64,000 nucleotides of DNA, from NCBI GenBank assembly GCA_023410715.1, contig JAEYPN010000017.1, positions 1 through 64,000 on the forward strand, given 5' to 3'. The DNA is from Bacillota bacterium. GTDB taxonomy: Bacteria > Bacillota_I > Bacilli_A > Izemoplasmatales > UBA1188. The position numbers were made by a program, and so were the translations under genes. Positions 16,477-24,639 of the stretch are shown here, piece after piece (positions within the stretch are counted from its first letter, which is position 1; each line of letters opens with the position of its first letter). Below the pieces are notes generated by a model. The model saw only the letters and a list, made by a program, of their open reading frames with translations, made no database searches and was not told the origin of the DNA.

Positions 16477-16830
16477 GTGGGAAAATCATTAGAAGAATTT
16501 AAAAATTTTGTTAGAACACAACCACATTTAAAAGATGTAGTGGCTAAAAATGAGAGAACATGGCAGCAAATCTATGAAGAATGGTTTTTATATGGCCCAG
16601 ATTCATTAGTTAAGCAAGAAGAAAAAAATAATGTAAATTTACCTGATAGTATGAAAGATATTTATAGTATGATTAAGAAGATAAACCCTGATAGTTTGGC
16701 AAAAACGTTGAACACTGCTCAGAAATTTATAACAGTTTTCCAAGGCTTCCAGGGAGCAGGAAAGAATGTACCAAATGTTAATGCATATCCAAGGGATCCT
16801 CTTTTTGGAAAGTTCAGTGATTTTGAGTGA
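16477..16830 (+). CDS. ylbD: YlbD-like spore coat protein
   Basis: This protein of 117 residues starts GKSLEEFKNFVRTQPHLKDVV, typical of YlbD-like proteins, with a helical N-terminal half, the WQQIYEEWFLYGPD segment (about 29-42) and an aromatic/Gly-rich C-terminus (FQGFQGAGKNV). B. subtilis YlbD is a sporulation coat protein. GGGGTGAT precedes a GTG start. It overlaps ylbE by four bases (GTGA), and the four genes ylbD-E-F-G are consecutive as in B. subtilis. Confidence 0.85.
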   Translation: MGKSLEEFKNFVRTQPHLKDVVAKNERTWQQIYEEWFLYGPDSLVKQEEKNNVNLPDSMKDIYSMIKKINPDSLAKTLNTAQKFITVFQGFQGAGKNVPNVNAYPRDPLFGKFSDFE

Positions 16831-17057
16831 AACAAGAGATTATAAATGCAATATATCAAGATGATAAATTACTTTATTACTTGCGATTTCATCCCAAATG
16901 GTACCGGATTTTAGATGAAGATGAAAAAATGTTTGAATCCTTTTTAGAAAAGGCTAAAGAAGATTTACATTTAAGGTCACAGGATAAGATTGATAATTTT
17001 GGTAAGCAAATCAAATTTATTTCCAGTATGTTAAATTATCTTAACAAATCAAAATAA
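16827..17057 (+). CDS. ylbE: YlbE-like protein
   Basis: This 76-residue helical protein matches the YlbE-like family (LLYYLRFHPKWYRIL, about 14-28, is the family core). Its function is unknown. It starts with GTG in a GTGA overlap with ylbD and is therefore coupled to it. It sits in the conserved order ylbD-E-F-G. Confidence 0.85.
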   Translation: MKQEIINAIYQDDKLLYYLRFHPKWYRILDEDEKMFESFLEKAKEDLHLRSQDKIDNFGKQIKFISSMLNYLNKSK

Positions 17058-17086
17058 TTATGTTATACTTATTATGGTGATTTATC

Positions 17087-17440
17087 ATGGATTTTATGGA
17101 TATTCTACTAAAAACTTACGAATTATATGACGAAATAAAAAAAAGTGATCAATATAATTTAATAGATGATTCCTTAAATAGGCTTTTAAATGATAAAGAG
17201 GCCAAAATTTTGATTGAAAATTTTAATAACATGAAAAACAAATATGAAGAAGCAAGCAAATATGGTGATTATTTTCCTGGTAAAAAGGAAATAGTAAATC
17301 AGTTTATTGAATCTAAAGGTAGACTTTATACTAACGTTCTTTATATTAATTATCGTGACAATCTAAAAAAGTTAAATGAAAATCTCAAAGAAATATCAGT
17401 AAAAATAAATAATGCTATATTTGGAAAGGATTCACTATGA
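17087..17440 (+). CDS. ylbF: YlbF-family regulator
   Basis: This 117-residue all-helical protein belongs to the YlbF/YmcA family. In B. subtilis YlbF, YmcA and YaaT form the Y-complex that works with RNase Y and affects Spo0A phosphorylation, competence and sporulation. The cysteines that bind Fe-S in the B. subtilis complex are not evident here. GGTGAT precedes the ATG. It overlaps ylbG by four bases. Confidence 0.85.
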   Translation: MDFMDILLKTYELYDEIKKSDQYNLIDDSLNRLLNDKEAKILIENFNNMKNKYEEASKYGDYFPGKKEIVNQFIESKGRLYTNVLYINYRDNLKKLNENLKEISVKINNAIFGKDSL

Positions 17441-17661
17441 TTGAAAGACAAGGAATAATTATTTTTTATTCTTCAAACAAAGCACTAAGCGAAATCAAAA
17501 AATTGGATATTAATGTGGTATATGATAATAATAAAGAAAATTACCTCGTTGGCTACATTGATAAAAATCAAAACAAATTTATAACTAAAACTTTACTCAG
17601 TTCAAAATTTATTAAGAAAGTTGAACATTCACTTCTTGATATGGCAAATTTTCAAGAATAA
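17437..17661 (+). CDS. ylbG: YlbG family protein (DUF2129)
   Basis: This protein of 74 residues matches DUF2129: a start RQGIIIFYSSNKALSEIKKLD, then a central VGYIDKNQ and a late SSKFIKKVEHS. Its function is not established. The start overlaps the end of ylbF by four bases. A long hairpin terminator closes the operon just after it. Confidence 0.88.
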   Translation: MIERQGIIIFYSSNKALSEIKKLDINVVYDNNKENYLVGYIDKNQNKFITKTLLSSKFIKKVEHSLLDMANFQE

Positions 17662-17665
17662 ATAT

Positions 17666-17704
17666 AAGCTGTCAAGAAAAAAAGCTTGACAGCTTTATTT
17701 TTTT
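17666..17704 (+). terminator. intrinsic terminator of ylbDEFG
   Basis: AAGCTGTCAAG and CTTGACAGCTT form an 11-bp perfect stem around an A-rich loop, then a T run. Its right arm contains the -35 box of the rpsP promoter. Confidence 0.88.
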
Positions 17705-17714
17705 TAGATATAAT
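17686..17714 (+). promoter_or_regulatory. consensus sigma-A promoter of rpsP-khpA
   Basis: TTGACA (17686-17691) and TATAAT (17709-17714) are 17 nt apart, a perfect consensus. The -35 is embedded in the right arm of the upstream terminator. Confidence 0.88.
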
Positions 17715-17745
17715 ATTATTGATAAATTTACAAGGAGGTATAAAC

Positions 17746-18015
17746 ATGGTAAAATTAAGATTACAAAGATTCGGTTCAAAGAAACGTCCTACATATCGTA
17801 TTGTGGCTGCTCCATCAACAACTAAAAGAGATGGTGGTTTTCTTGAGATAATTGGTACTTATGAACCAACAAAACAACCAGCAGAGGTTAAAGTTGATAA
17901 TCAAAAAGCCCTAAAATGGTTAAATGATGGTGCGCAACCAACAGATACTGTTAAAAACATTTTTGAAAAAGCTGGAATTATCAAAGAACTTAATGCGCAA
18001 AAACAACCTAAATAG
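17746..18015 (+). CDS. rpsP: 30S ribosomal protein S16
   Basis: This protein of 89 residues opens MVKLRLQRFGSKKRPTYRIV, followed by GGFLEIIGTYEP and VKNIFEKAGI, all S16 hallmarks. AAGGAGG eight bases before the ATG at 17746 fixes the start; a longer upstream frame would cover the promoter. It is followed by khpA as in most Bacillota (rpsP-ylqC). The usual rimM-trmD genes do not follow, since a terminator and DUF523 come next. Confidence 0.98.
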   Translation: MVKLRLQRFGSKKRPTYRIVAAPSTTKRDGGFLEIIGTYEPTKQPAEVKVDNQKALKWLNDGAQPTDTVKNIFEKAGIIKELNAQKQPK

Positions 18016-18026
18016 CGGTGAGTTTT

Positions 18027-18275
18027 ATGGAAGTTAATTTCGAAAAACTATTAACTGATTTAGTAACTCCCCTTGTGGTTCATTTGGATGATGTTGTAGT
18101 AAAAATGCTTTCTGAAGATGAAGATGGTATTGTTATGCAAATTCTTGTTAACCAAGATGACTTAGGTCGCGTAATTGGGAAGAATGGGAAAATTGCAAAC
18201 GCTATTAGAACTATTGCTTATGCAAGCGCAACAAGAACCGGGAAAAGAATAATTATTAATATTGACGCATTTTAA
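18027..18275 (+). CDS. khpA: KH-domain RNA-binding protein KhpA (YlqC)
   Basis: This 82-residue single KH domain carries the GxxG loop in VIGKNGKIANAIRTIA (about 50-65). KhpA partners KhpB/Jag and binds RNAs that affect cell elongation and division. The start at 18027 follows GGTGAG. It lies 11 bases after rpsP, shares its promoter and ends in a terminator. Confidence 0.94.
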   Translation: MEVNFEKLLTDLVTPLVVHLDDVVVKMLSEDEDGIVMQILVNQDDLGRVIGKNGKIANAIRTIAYASATRTGKRIIINIDAF

Positions 18276-18304
18276 AAAGAGCCTATAAAGCTCTTTTTAT
18301 CAAT
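18274..18304 (+). terminator. intrinsic terminator of rpsP-khpA
   Basis: AAAAAGAGC and GCTCTTTTTA form a stem around CTATAAA. Confidence 0.82.
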
Positions 18305-18320
18305 TATTGGAGACAAAACA

Positions 18321-18734
18321 ATGAAAGAAATTATTGCAGTTAGTGCTTGTTTACTTGGAGCTAACGTCAAATATAACGGTAAGAATAATTACGATAAAAA
18401 ATTAAAGGAATATTTAAAAGATAAAATTATTGTACCGATTTGCCCCGAAATTAATGGGGGTTTAAAAGTGCCAAGGATACCTTCAGAGATAAAAAGTGGC
18501 AAAATTATTAATAGCCAAGGTGAAGATGTTACTAAGTATTTTTTAGATGGGGCAAAGAGAACTTTAGAAGAGTTAAAAAAAATAGGATGTAAAAAAGCTA
18601 TTTTAAAAGCTAATTCACCGTCATGCGGTGCATTTCATATTTATGATGGTAATTTTAATCACACCTTAATTTTAGGTGAAGGAATTACCGCCAAGTTATT
18701 AAAAGAAAACGGAATTGAAATAATTGAAATATAA
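18321..18734 (+). CDS. DUF523 family protein (YbbK-like)
   Basis: This 137-residue protein carries the DUF523 cysteine motifs VSACLLG (about 7-13), VPICPEINGG and ANSPSCGAFHIYDG (about 98-111). The conserved cysteines suggest a metal or Fe-S site, but the activity is not established. GGAG eight to nine bases before the ATG supports the start. It lies alone between two terminators. Confidence 0.88.
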   Translation: MKEIIAVSACLLGANVKYNGKNNYDKKLKEYLKDKIIVPICPEINGGLKVPRIPSEIKSGKIINSQGEDVTKYFLDGAKRTLEELKKIGCKKAILKANSPSCGAFHIYDGNFNHTLILGEGITAKLLKENGIEIIEI

Positions 18735-18743
18735 TTAATAAAG

Positions 18744-18771
18744 AATAATCAGTAATTGATTATTTTTTTTT
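18744..18771 (+). terminator. intrinsic terminator of the DUF523 gene
   Basis: AATAATCA and TGATTATT form a stem around GTAAT, then a run of T. Confidence 0.78.
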
Positions 18772-18798
18772 ATAATCTTATCAAATATTGGCAAAATA
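18770..18798 (+). promoter_or_regulatory. candidate forespore-type promoter of the ger operon
   Basis: TTATA (18770-18774) and CAAAATA (18792-18798) are 17 nt apart, matching the layout seen before spoIIQ and pdaA. B. subtilis ger operons use sigma-G. The match is weak on its own. Confidence 0.3.
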
Positions 18799-18813
18799 AA
18801 ACTGGTGATAAAA

Positions 18814-20199
18814 ATGATTTCAAAAAATACAATTTACGACGAGTTAAAATTGAATCTTGATTTTGTCTTAAAAGAAGAATATATTGGTGAGAAGAAAAAA
18901 CAAAAAATAAGTCTAATGCTTTTTGAAACAATTACCAATAGTAAACTAATTAACGTAACAATTATGGATTGGTTAGAAAGAAACGCTTCTAGCGATATTT
19001 ATGAAATAGAAAAGTTGTTAGACGATGGTAATATAAATTTTTTCTCTCATATAAAACATACAAACAATGAAAGTTTTATAAAAGAGCTTATTTCAGGCAG
19101 TATTGGAATAATAATAGATGATTTAAAGATTGGTTATACTTTTAAAGCAGTTGATTTTCCAAAAAGAGCTATTGAAATGCCAACAAGTGAATCAGCCTTT
19201 AAAAGTTCGCGTGATTCTTTTAATGAGACAATTAATAGTAATATTGGTCTTATAAGAGAAAAGATTAAATCTCCTAGTTTAATTGTTGAACAAAAAGTAG
19301 TTGGTTCAATCAGCCAAACTAGGTTAGGAATTGTTTACATCAAGGATAAGGTTGACAAAACGGTGCTAGAAGAGTTAAAAAAACGGATTGATCTTTTTGA
19401 TAAGGAAGCCGTCACGTCACTTGCGGTTATAGAAGAAATACTTTTATCAGATAATAAATCGGCATTTCCAAATTTTAATTATACCGAAAGACTTGATTTT
19501 TTTACAAGCAGTATAATTTCTGGAACAGTTGGCTTAATTGTGGATAATTTCCCAATATGTTATATTGTGCCAGCCACAATGTTTGATTTAATGAAAAGTC
19601 AAACTGACTTTTCTAATCAAACTACTATAACAAATATGTTTAGAGGGATTAGATTTTTTGCAGCTTATCTTGGTTTGCTTCTACCATCAACGATTGCAAT
19701 CATGATGTATAATATTGAGTTTGTTCCTGCTAAACTTACAGAACACATTTTAGAAATTAAAGAAAAACTACCATATAACTATTATATGGAAATGTTTATT
19801 ATTTTGCTTGCCTTTGAACTTCTTGAAAAAGCCTCCTTACGAACTAATAAATCTATTGGGCAGCTAGTACCTATTGTTGGTGGTTTAATTGTTGGCGATG
19901 CAGCTTTAAAAGCTAATCTAATTTCGCCTCTTGTTTTAATCATCATCTCATTTAGTACGGTTAGTTTATATACACTACCTAACTATGAATTACGTAATGC
20001 CCTTAAACTCTGGCGATATTTATTTTTAATTGGAACATATGCATTATCATTCCCGGGATTTGCTATTGTCTTAATTATTTTTATCTATAATTTATCGACA
20101 ATTGAAAGTTTCTCACAAACATATTTATATCCGTTTGTTGATAGTGATAGAAAATTCTTAGATATTATTTTTAGAAAGGATTTAAAACATGAAGAATAA
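18814..20199 (+). CDS. spore germination protein, GerA subunit family (GerXA)
   Basis: This 461-residue A-type germinant-receptor subunit has a soluble N-terminal domain of about 280 residues with the family motif FPNFNYTERLDFFTSSIISGTVGLIVD and a C-terminal membrane domain (helices from about 285, with AFELLEKASLRTNKSIGQLVPIVGGLIVGDAA at about 330-361). GerA-B-C complexes sit in the spore inner membrane and respond to nutrients. The start at 18814 follows GGTGAT. The gene overlaps the next by 11 bases. Confidence 0.94.
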   Translation: MISKNTIYDELKLNLDFVLKEEYIGEKKKQKISLMLFETITNSKLINVTIMDWLERNASSDIYEIEKLLDDGNINFFSHIKHTNNESFIKELISGSIGIIIDDLKIGYTFKAVDFPKRAIEMPTSESAFKSSRDSFNETINSNIGLIREKIKSPSLIVEQKVVGSISQTRLGIVYIKDKVDKTVLEELKKRIDLFDKEAVTSLAVIEEILLSDNKSAFPNFNYTERLDFFTSSIISGTVGLIVDNFPICYIVPATMFDLMKSQTDFSNQTTITNMFRGIRFFAAYLGLLLPSTIAIMMYNIEFVPAKLTEHILEIKEKLPYNYYMEMFIILLAFELLEKASLRTNKSIGQLVPIVGGLIVGDAALKANLISPLVLIIISFSTVSLYTLPNYELRNALKLWRYLFLIGTYALSFPGFAIVLIIFIYNLSTIESFSQTYLYPFVDSDRKFLDIIFRKDLKHEE

Positions 20200-21034
20200 T
20201 AGATTATTTCTTATCCCCCTAATCATAATGTTTGTTGTATGCCGGAGTTTTTTTCCAGATGATGAGTTAGCAAATCTTTTCCCTTTAACCTATATGGGGA
20301 TTGACTATGATGTAGAAAAAGATGAATATAAATTAACAACAATTATTGAAACATATAAAGATGAAAAGAAAAAAAATTTATTTGAATCAACATCTGAGGA
20401 TTTAAATGACTTAGTTAGAAAAAGAAAAACTAATAACAAATACTATTACTTAGGTAAACTTAAATATATTTTAATTAATGATGCCTTAGTTGAACATAAA
20501 TTGGATGATTTACTAGAATTTCTATATACCAATGTAGAAATTCATGGTGATGTTTTAATATATAACATTAATATTAAAGCTGCAGATGCCATAAAAGCAA
20601 TGAATGAAAAAAATGATGTTGAAAATTGGTTAGAAAAATTACAAAAAGAAATTGAAAGAAATTATAAAAGCGGTCTTTCAAGTAATCTTTATGACGTCTA
20701 TAACCAAAAATATGATAAAAAACTTATTTTACCAATAGTTGGTTTTGAACCAGGCGTTGATCAAATTAATTCTTTGGAAATTTTAAATATTGTTGGAGGT
20801 TATTTTTATGAAGAAAATGTTAAGATGACTAAAGAAGATTTAGACTTTTATCTATTAGGAAAAAAATCCTTAAAAAACTTTAGCTTTATTTATGAAAAAA
20901 AATTATATGGTTTTAAAGTTAAAAACACATTTGGGATTACATTAATCTGTGAAACAAACAATTTAGACGATGATGTCAAAAAATATATAGAAGAAAAATC
21001 TAAAGTAAAGATTACGTTTAAGGGCGAAGACTAA
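20189..21034 (+). CDS. spore germination lipoprotein, Ger(x)C family
   Basis: This 281-residue C-type subunit has a short signal ending at the lipobox-like VVC with Cys18. It then shows the GerC pattern (FPLTYMGIDYDVEKDEYKLTTIIET) and a C-terminal domain near GGYFYEENVKMTKEDLDFYLL. GerC proteins usually have about 370-400 residues, so this one is clearly short, mainly in the C-terminal domain. It is translationally coupled to the A subunit and one base before the next start. Confidence 0.85.
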   Translation: MKNNRLFLIPLIIMFVVCRSFFPDDELANLFPLTYMGIDYDVEKDEYKLTTIIETYKDEKKKNLFESTSEDLNDLVRKRKTNNKYYYLGKLKYILINDALVEHKLDDLLEFLYTNVEIHGDVLIYNINIKAADAIKAMNEKNDVENWLEKLQKEIERNYKSGLSSNLYDVYNQKYDKKLILPIVGFEPGVDQINSLEILNIVGGYFYEENVKMTKEDLDFYLLGKKSLKNFSFIYEKKLYGFKVKNTFGITLICETNNLDDDVKKYIEEKSKVKITFKGED

Positions 21035-21035
21035 T

Positions 21036-22004
21036 ATGAAAAAAAGTTTAAATTTTATGTATTTTCTTTTTACTTTTGGAACTTTTATCATGTGTGATGA
21101 TATTACAGCTTTTTTTGATAAGTCGTATGGATACTATATTGTTTTCCTCAACATGGTTTTTTCTATTTTAATTTACAAGATTGTCATTAAAAATAAAGAT
21201 AAATTTGGCCCAAAGATAAAAATATATTTTGGAGTAGTTATGGTTATTATGGCAGTTATTTATATAAGAATGCAAGCTGTGCACTTAGAATTTTTATTAA
21301 AATATAGTATTAATCAATATTTATTTATATGTCTAATTTTATCATTTATATTCTATTTATTAAATTATAGCTTTAAGACAAACATGAGAGCAGGTATAAT
21401 TTTGGGAGGGATACTAGCTGGCTATTTAGTTATTGTGGCCTTATTTCAACTTGGTGAAATTAAACTTAATTATAGCATAGATGATAAAATTGACTTTAGC
21501 ATATTTAAAATTTGGTACAAATCATTTTTTGTCTCTTTAGCCTTCCTACCTATTATCATTATGAACAATGAATATGAGTGGAAAATTGAAAAGAGCATTG
21601 TTTTAACCCATTTATTAACAATGTTAATTTACTTTTTAGTTACTGATAAACTAGGTATACCATTTATTTCTGTTACTAAGAAAAAATTTTTTACATCTGT
21701 AAGTGCAACTAAGATTTTTAATGGCGGATTTAATATTGCTTGGCCAATTCTTTTATCTAATATGATTTATATAATCTATAATATTACAATAATCATAAAA
21801 TCCATTGAAAAGAATAGGGTTAATCGATTTTTATCATTTGGTATACTCATAGTTTTTATAATTTTTTCCTTTATTTTTAATAATGGATTTAAATTTATTG
21901 AAAAAAATATTATGACAATATTTTATATATTAGTTTTAATTCCGATAATAATTTTAGAAGTGAAAACATTATTCGACAAAAAAAAGGCTAAACGGACGTT
22001 ATAA
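21036..22004 (+). CDS. probable spore germination permease, GerB-like
   Basis: This protein of 322 residues has about ten membrane helices and short loops. Its place directly after the A and C subunits suggests the B subunit, an amino acid-polyamine-organocation-type permease thought to bind germinant. It is divergent: I could not see a strong GerB signature, and it is shorter than the usual 360 or so residues. Spacing of one base from the C gene supports one operon (order A-C-B). The ribosome-binding site is weak (AAGGGCGAAG). Confidence 0.7.
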   Translation: MKKSLNFMYFLFTFGTFIMCDDITAFFDKSYGYYIVFLNMVFSILIYKIVIKNKDKFGPKIKIYFGVVMVIMAVIYIRMQAVHLEFLLKYSINQYLFICLILSFIFYLLNYSFKTNMRAGIILGGILAGYLVIVALFQLGEIKLNYSIDDKIDFSIFKIWYKSFFVSLAFLPIIIMNNEYEWKIEKSIVLTHLLTMLIYFLVTDKLGIPFISVTKKKFFTSVSATKIFNGGFNIAWPILLSNMIYIIYNITIIIKSIEKNRVNRFLSFGILIVFIIFSFIFNNGFKFIEKNIMTIFYILVLIPIIILEVKTLFDKKKAKRTL

Positions 22005-22022
22005 TGTATTAGGGTGAGAAAA

Positions 22023-23834
22023 ATGTATGATCGGGTTTTAAAAGAAATAACAAAAATGATCCTTAACACAAAAGACGTCAAAAAGACGTTTTTAGATATA
22101 TTTAATAAAGCACAAACAATAGTAAGATTTAAGGCAGTATTAATTGAAAATGAAGCGAACGACAATTATAATTTTTTGTCATTTAACAAAAATATTTACT
22201 ATAATTTAGAAGAAAATATCTTAGCTTATAATGTTGAAAATGTTTCATTATATCAAAAAACTACTAATCTATGTTGCGATCAAATTAAAGTATTTGATGA
22301 CTTATATTTTTTGATTTATATAAGTTTAGATACTATAGAAATAAGCGTAAAAGATGAAAAGTTTATTAATGAACTACTTGAAATAATTAAATTATTTTTA
22401 AGGCATATCATAGATTTAGAGAGAATTAACTATAATCAAAAAAAATCTGAGGAAAAATCAATTGCTAAAACAGACTATCTAGTAACATTATCGCATGAAA
22501 TTAGAACACCAATGAATGGTATATTTGGTTATATTCAATTACTAGAGCTCTCAAATTTGAATAATAAACAAAAAAATTATATTCACAATTTAAAAGAACA
22601 AACTGATCAGTTATTAGAACTTGTTAACTCTGTTTTAGATTTATCAAAAATAGAGGCTAGTAAAGTTGAACTATATTATGAATACTTTGATTTAAGAAGA
22701 ATGATTGAATCAATATATGATCAAACTTCCATAACTGCTAAAAATAAAGGATTAAATCTAAAATTTAATGTAGAGGAAGTCCCAACAAATTTTCTAGGTG
22801 ATGAGCTTCGTATTAAACAAATATTATTAAATATTCTTAATAATTCTTTTAAATTTACGGCCAAAGGATATGTAAGTTTAAAGGTGTATGGGGAAAATGA
22901 GTTTATAGTTTTTGAAGTAAAAGATACAGGAATTGGTATACCACAATCTAAAATTAATGATATATTTCAACCATTTGTACAAGCAAACCCACAAAATAGT
23001 GAAAGTGGGACAGGCTTAGGACTAGCTATATGCAATAAGCTTGTTAATTTAATGGGGGGAAGCATCAACATTGAATCAGAAGTTAATAAAGGAACAAAAA
23101 TTTCTGTTTATTTAAAAAACAAAGGTAAAATACAAGAAAAAACAATTGTACTTATCTCTTGTCCTACTGCGGCCAATATAGATAATATTGCTAGTTTATC
23201 TTATAACAAACAAGAGAGTTTAAGATATAGTACACCACAAGAATTTTTTGATGCGAAAATTAATAAAGAAAATATTGATTCCATTGTTGTAAGATCAAAA
23301 GCTAATCAAAATTATGGAATAATAATTAGAGAGTATCTTAAAAGAAATAATTTAAAGGCTAATTTAATTGCTATTATTGATGATGAGAATGAACATTTAG
23401 AAATTGAAAATATCTATGATCAGATCTTACAAGTAAATAAAAATCAAAATTTTGAATATAGCAATTACAAAGAAATAAAAGCATTAGTAGTTGATGATAA
23501 TATTATGAATTTAACACTTCTAAAAGAGTTATTAATGCATATTAACGTCAATGTGGATACTGCATCTAACGGGTTTGAGGCAGTAGAAATGGCTAAAAAG
23601 AAAACTTATGATATTATATTTATGGATATTCAAATGCCTAAATTAAATGGTATTGATACCGCAAAAATAATTCAAAACAGAAAACTACATGAGGGACTAA
23701 TTATCTTTTGTTCAGGCGTAAGTATGGAAGAAGCATATTCACAAATAAAAGGTTTAGAAAATTCTATGTACTTAGAAAAGCCACTTAAAATGAATGATAT
23801 TGTTAATATAATTAATGAATGTGTTAAAATATAA
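22023..23834 (+). CDS. soluble hybrid histidine kinase (HisKA-HATPase-receiver)
   Basis: This 603-residue protein has no membrane helix. Residues 1-135 may be a GAF-like sensor. HisKA has LVTLSHEIRTPMNGIFGY with His158. The HATPase boxes are NILNNSFKFTA, DTGIGIP and GTGLGLAIC. A pseudo-receiver-like segment (about 370-480) precedes a true receiver with VDDN, Asp535 in FMDIQMPKLNG and a late Lys. Hybrid cytoplasmic kinases feed sporulation phosphorelays in spore formers; that role here is inferred from the ger neighbour. The start at 22023 follows GGTGAG. The gap to the ger operon is short, so read-through is likely. Confidence 0.9.
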   Translation: MYDRVLKEITKMILNTKDVKKTFLDIFNKAQTIVRFKAVLIENEANDNYNFLSFNKNIYYNLEENILAYNVENVSLYQKTTNLCCDQIKVFDDLYFLIYISLDTIEISVKDEKFINELLEIIKLFLRHIIDLERINYNQKKSEEKSIAKTDYLVTLSHEIRTPMNGIFGYIQLLELSNLNNKQKNYIHNLKEQTDQLLELVNSVLDLSKIEASKVELYYEYFDLRRMIESIYDQTSITAKNKGLNLKFNVEEVPTNFLGDELRIKQILLNILNNSFKFTAKGYVSLKVYGENEFIVFEVKDTGIGIPQSKINDIFQPFVQANPQNSESGTGLGLAICNKLVNLMGGSINIESEVNKGTKISVYLKNKGKIQEKTIVLISCPTAANIDNIASLSYNKQESLRYSTPQEFFDAKINKENIDSIVVRSKANQNYGIIIREYLKRNNLKANLIAIIDDENEHLEIENIYDQILQVNKNQNFEYSNYKEIKALVVDDNIMNLTLLKELLMHINVNVDTASNGFEAVEMAKKKTYDIIFMDIQMPKLNGIDTAKIIQNRKLHEGLIIFCSGVSMEEAYSQIKGLENSMYLEKPLKMNDIVNIINECVKI

Positions 23835-23892
23835 TTTCTTTATATGAAACTAATAATAAATAAGTAACAACATCATGTTTGTCAAATAGTAT

Positions 23893-23932
23893 AAAAAATA
23901 TCAAGGTTTTGAGCTAAAATCTTGATATTTTT
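23893..23932 (+). terminator. intrinsic terminator of the ger-kinase region
   Basis: AAAAATATCAAG and CTTGATATTTTT form a 12-bp stem around a 15-base loop. Confidence 0.75.
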
Positions 23933-23984
23933 AATTTTATTAGCGAATATATAATTATGTGATATAATAATTAAGGTGATAAAA

Positions 23985-24503
23985 ATGTATAAACAATATT
24001 TAAATGATAATAACCCCGTATGTGAAATAATCTTAGATACTAATGAAAAAATGGTATTAGAGCTATTTTATGATTGTGCACCAAACACTGTTTTAAATTT
24101 TATTAATTTAGTTGAAAAAAAGGCTTATAATAATTCCTTTTTTCACCGCATTATTAATAATTTTATGATCCAAGGTGGTATAACTAACTATCATAATGAG
24201 ATCAAAGGTGAATTTTTAGCTAACGGCTATAATAATCCATTAAAACATGTACGTGGTGTTATTTCCATGGCCAGAACTATGGATAAAGATTCAGCAACTA
24301 GCCAGTTTTTTATTGTACATAAAGATTCTCCACATCTAGATGGAAGTTATGCAGCTTTTGGGGCACTTACAGATGGTTTTGATGTACTTGACCGCTTAGC
24401 TAAGCTAAATAGAACATCAATGGAGAAAACTCCTGGTATTATTATTAAAGAAATTACTGTTGATAAAAAAGGTAAGGATTATCCAAAACCTAAATATGTT
24501 TAA
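23985..24503 (+). CDS. cyclophilin-type peptidyl-prolyl isomerase
   Basis: This 172-residue protein has the cyclophilin core: FFHRIINNFMIQGG (catalytic Arg, about 47-60), GVISMARTMDKDSATSQFFIV (about 88-108) and HLDGSYAAFG. It speeds proline isomerisation in protein folding. No signal peptide, so cytoplasmic. The start at 23985 follows GGTGAT; the GTG at 23976 is part of that site. It has its own terminator. Confidence 0.94.
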   Translation: MYKQYLNDNNPVCEIILDTNEKMVLELFYDCAPNTVLNFINLVEKKAYNNSFFHRIINNFMIQGGITNYHNEIKGEFLANGYNNPLKHVRGVISMARTMDKDSATSQFFIVHKDSPHLDGSYAAFGALTDGFDVLDRLAKLNRTSMEKTPGIIIKEITVDKKGKDYPKPKYV

Positions 24504-24504
24504 G

Positions 24505-24527
24505 AAAGACCATTTGGTCTTTTTTTG
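24505..24527 (+). terminator. intrinsic terminator of the cyclophilin gene
   Basis: AAAGACCA and TGGTCTTT meet around a two-base TT gap, then a T run. Confidence 0.82.
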
Positions 24528-24557
24528 TTAAAAAGTTTTTATTTAGTAGATTATTGA

Positions 24558-24586
24558 TTGACAAATTAACTTATATGCAGTATAGT
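24558..24586 (+). promoter_or_regulatory. sigma-A promoter of the degV-fabT-like operon
   Basis: TTGACA (24558-24563) and TATAGT (24581-24586) are 17 nt apart. Confidence 0.82.
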
Positions 24587-24599
24587 TATAATATAATTT

Positions 24600-24614
24600 G
24601 TTTGAAAATCAAAC
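24600..24614 (+). promoter_or_regulatory. FabT-type palindromic operator
   Basis: GTTTGA-AAA-TCAAAC is a perfect 6-bp inverted repeat with a 3-base gap, starting about 14 bases after the -10. It matches the TTTGAnnnTCAAA operator of streptococcal FabT. The second gene of this operon encodes a FabT-like MarR protein, so autoregulation is likely. Confidence 0.72.
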
Positions 24615-24639
24615 TAATTTTACGGGGGAAAAAGAAAAA

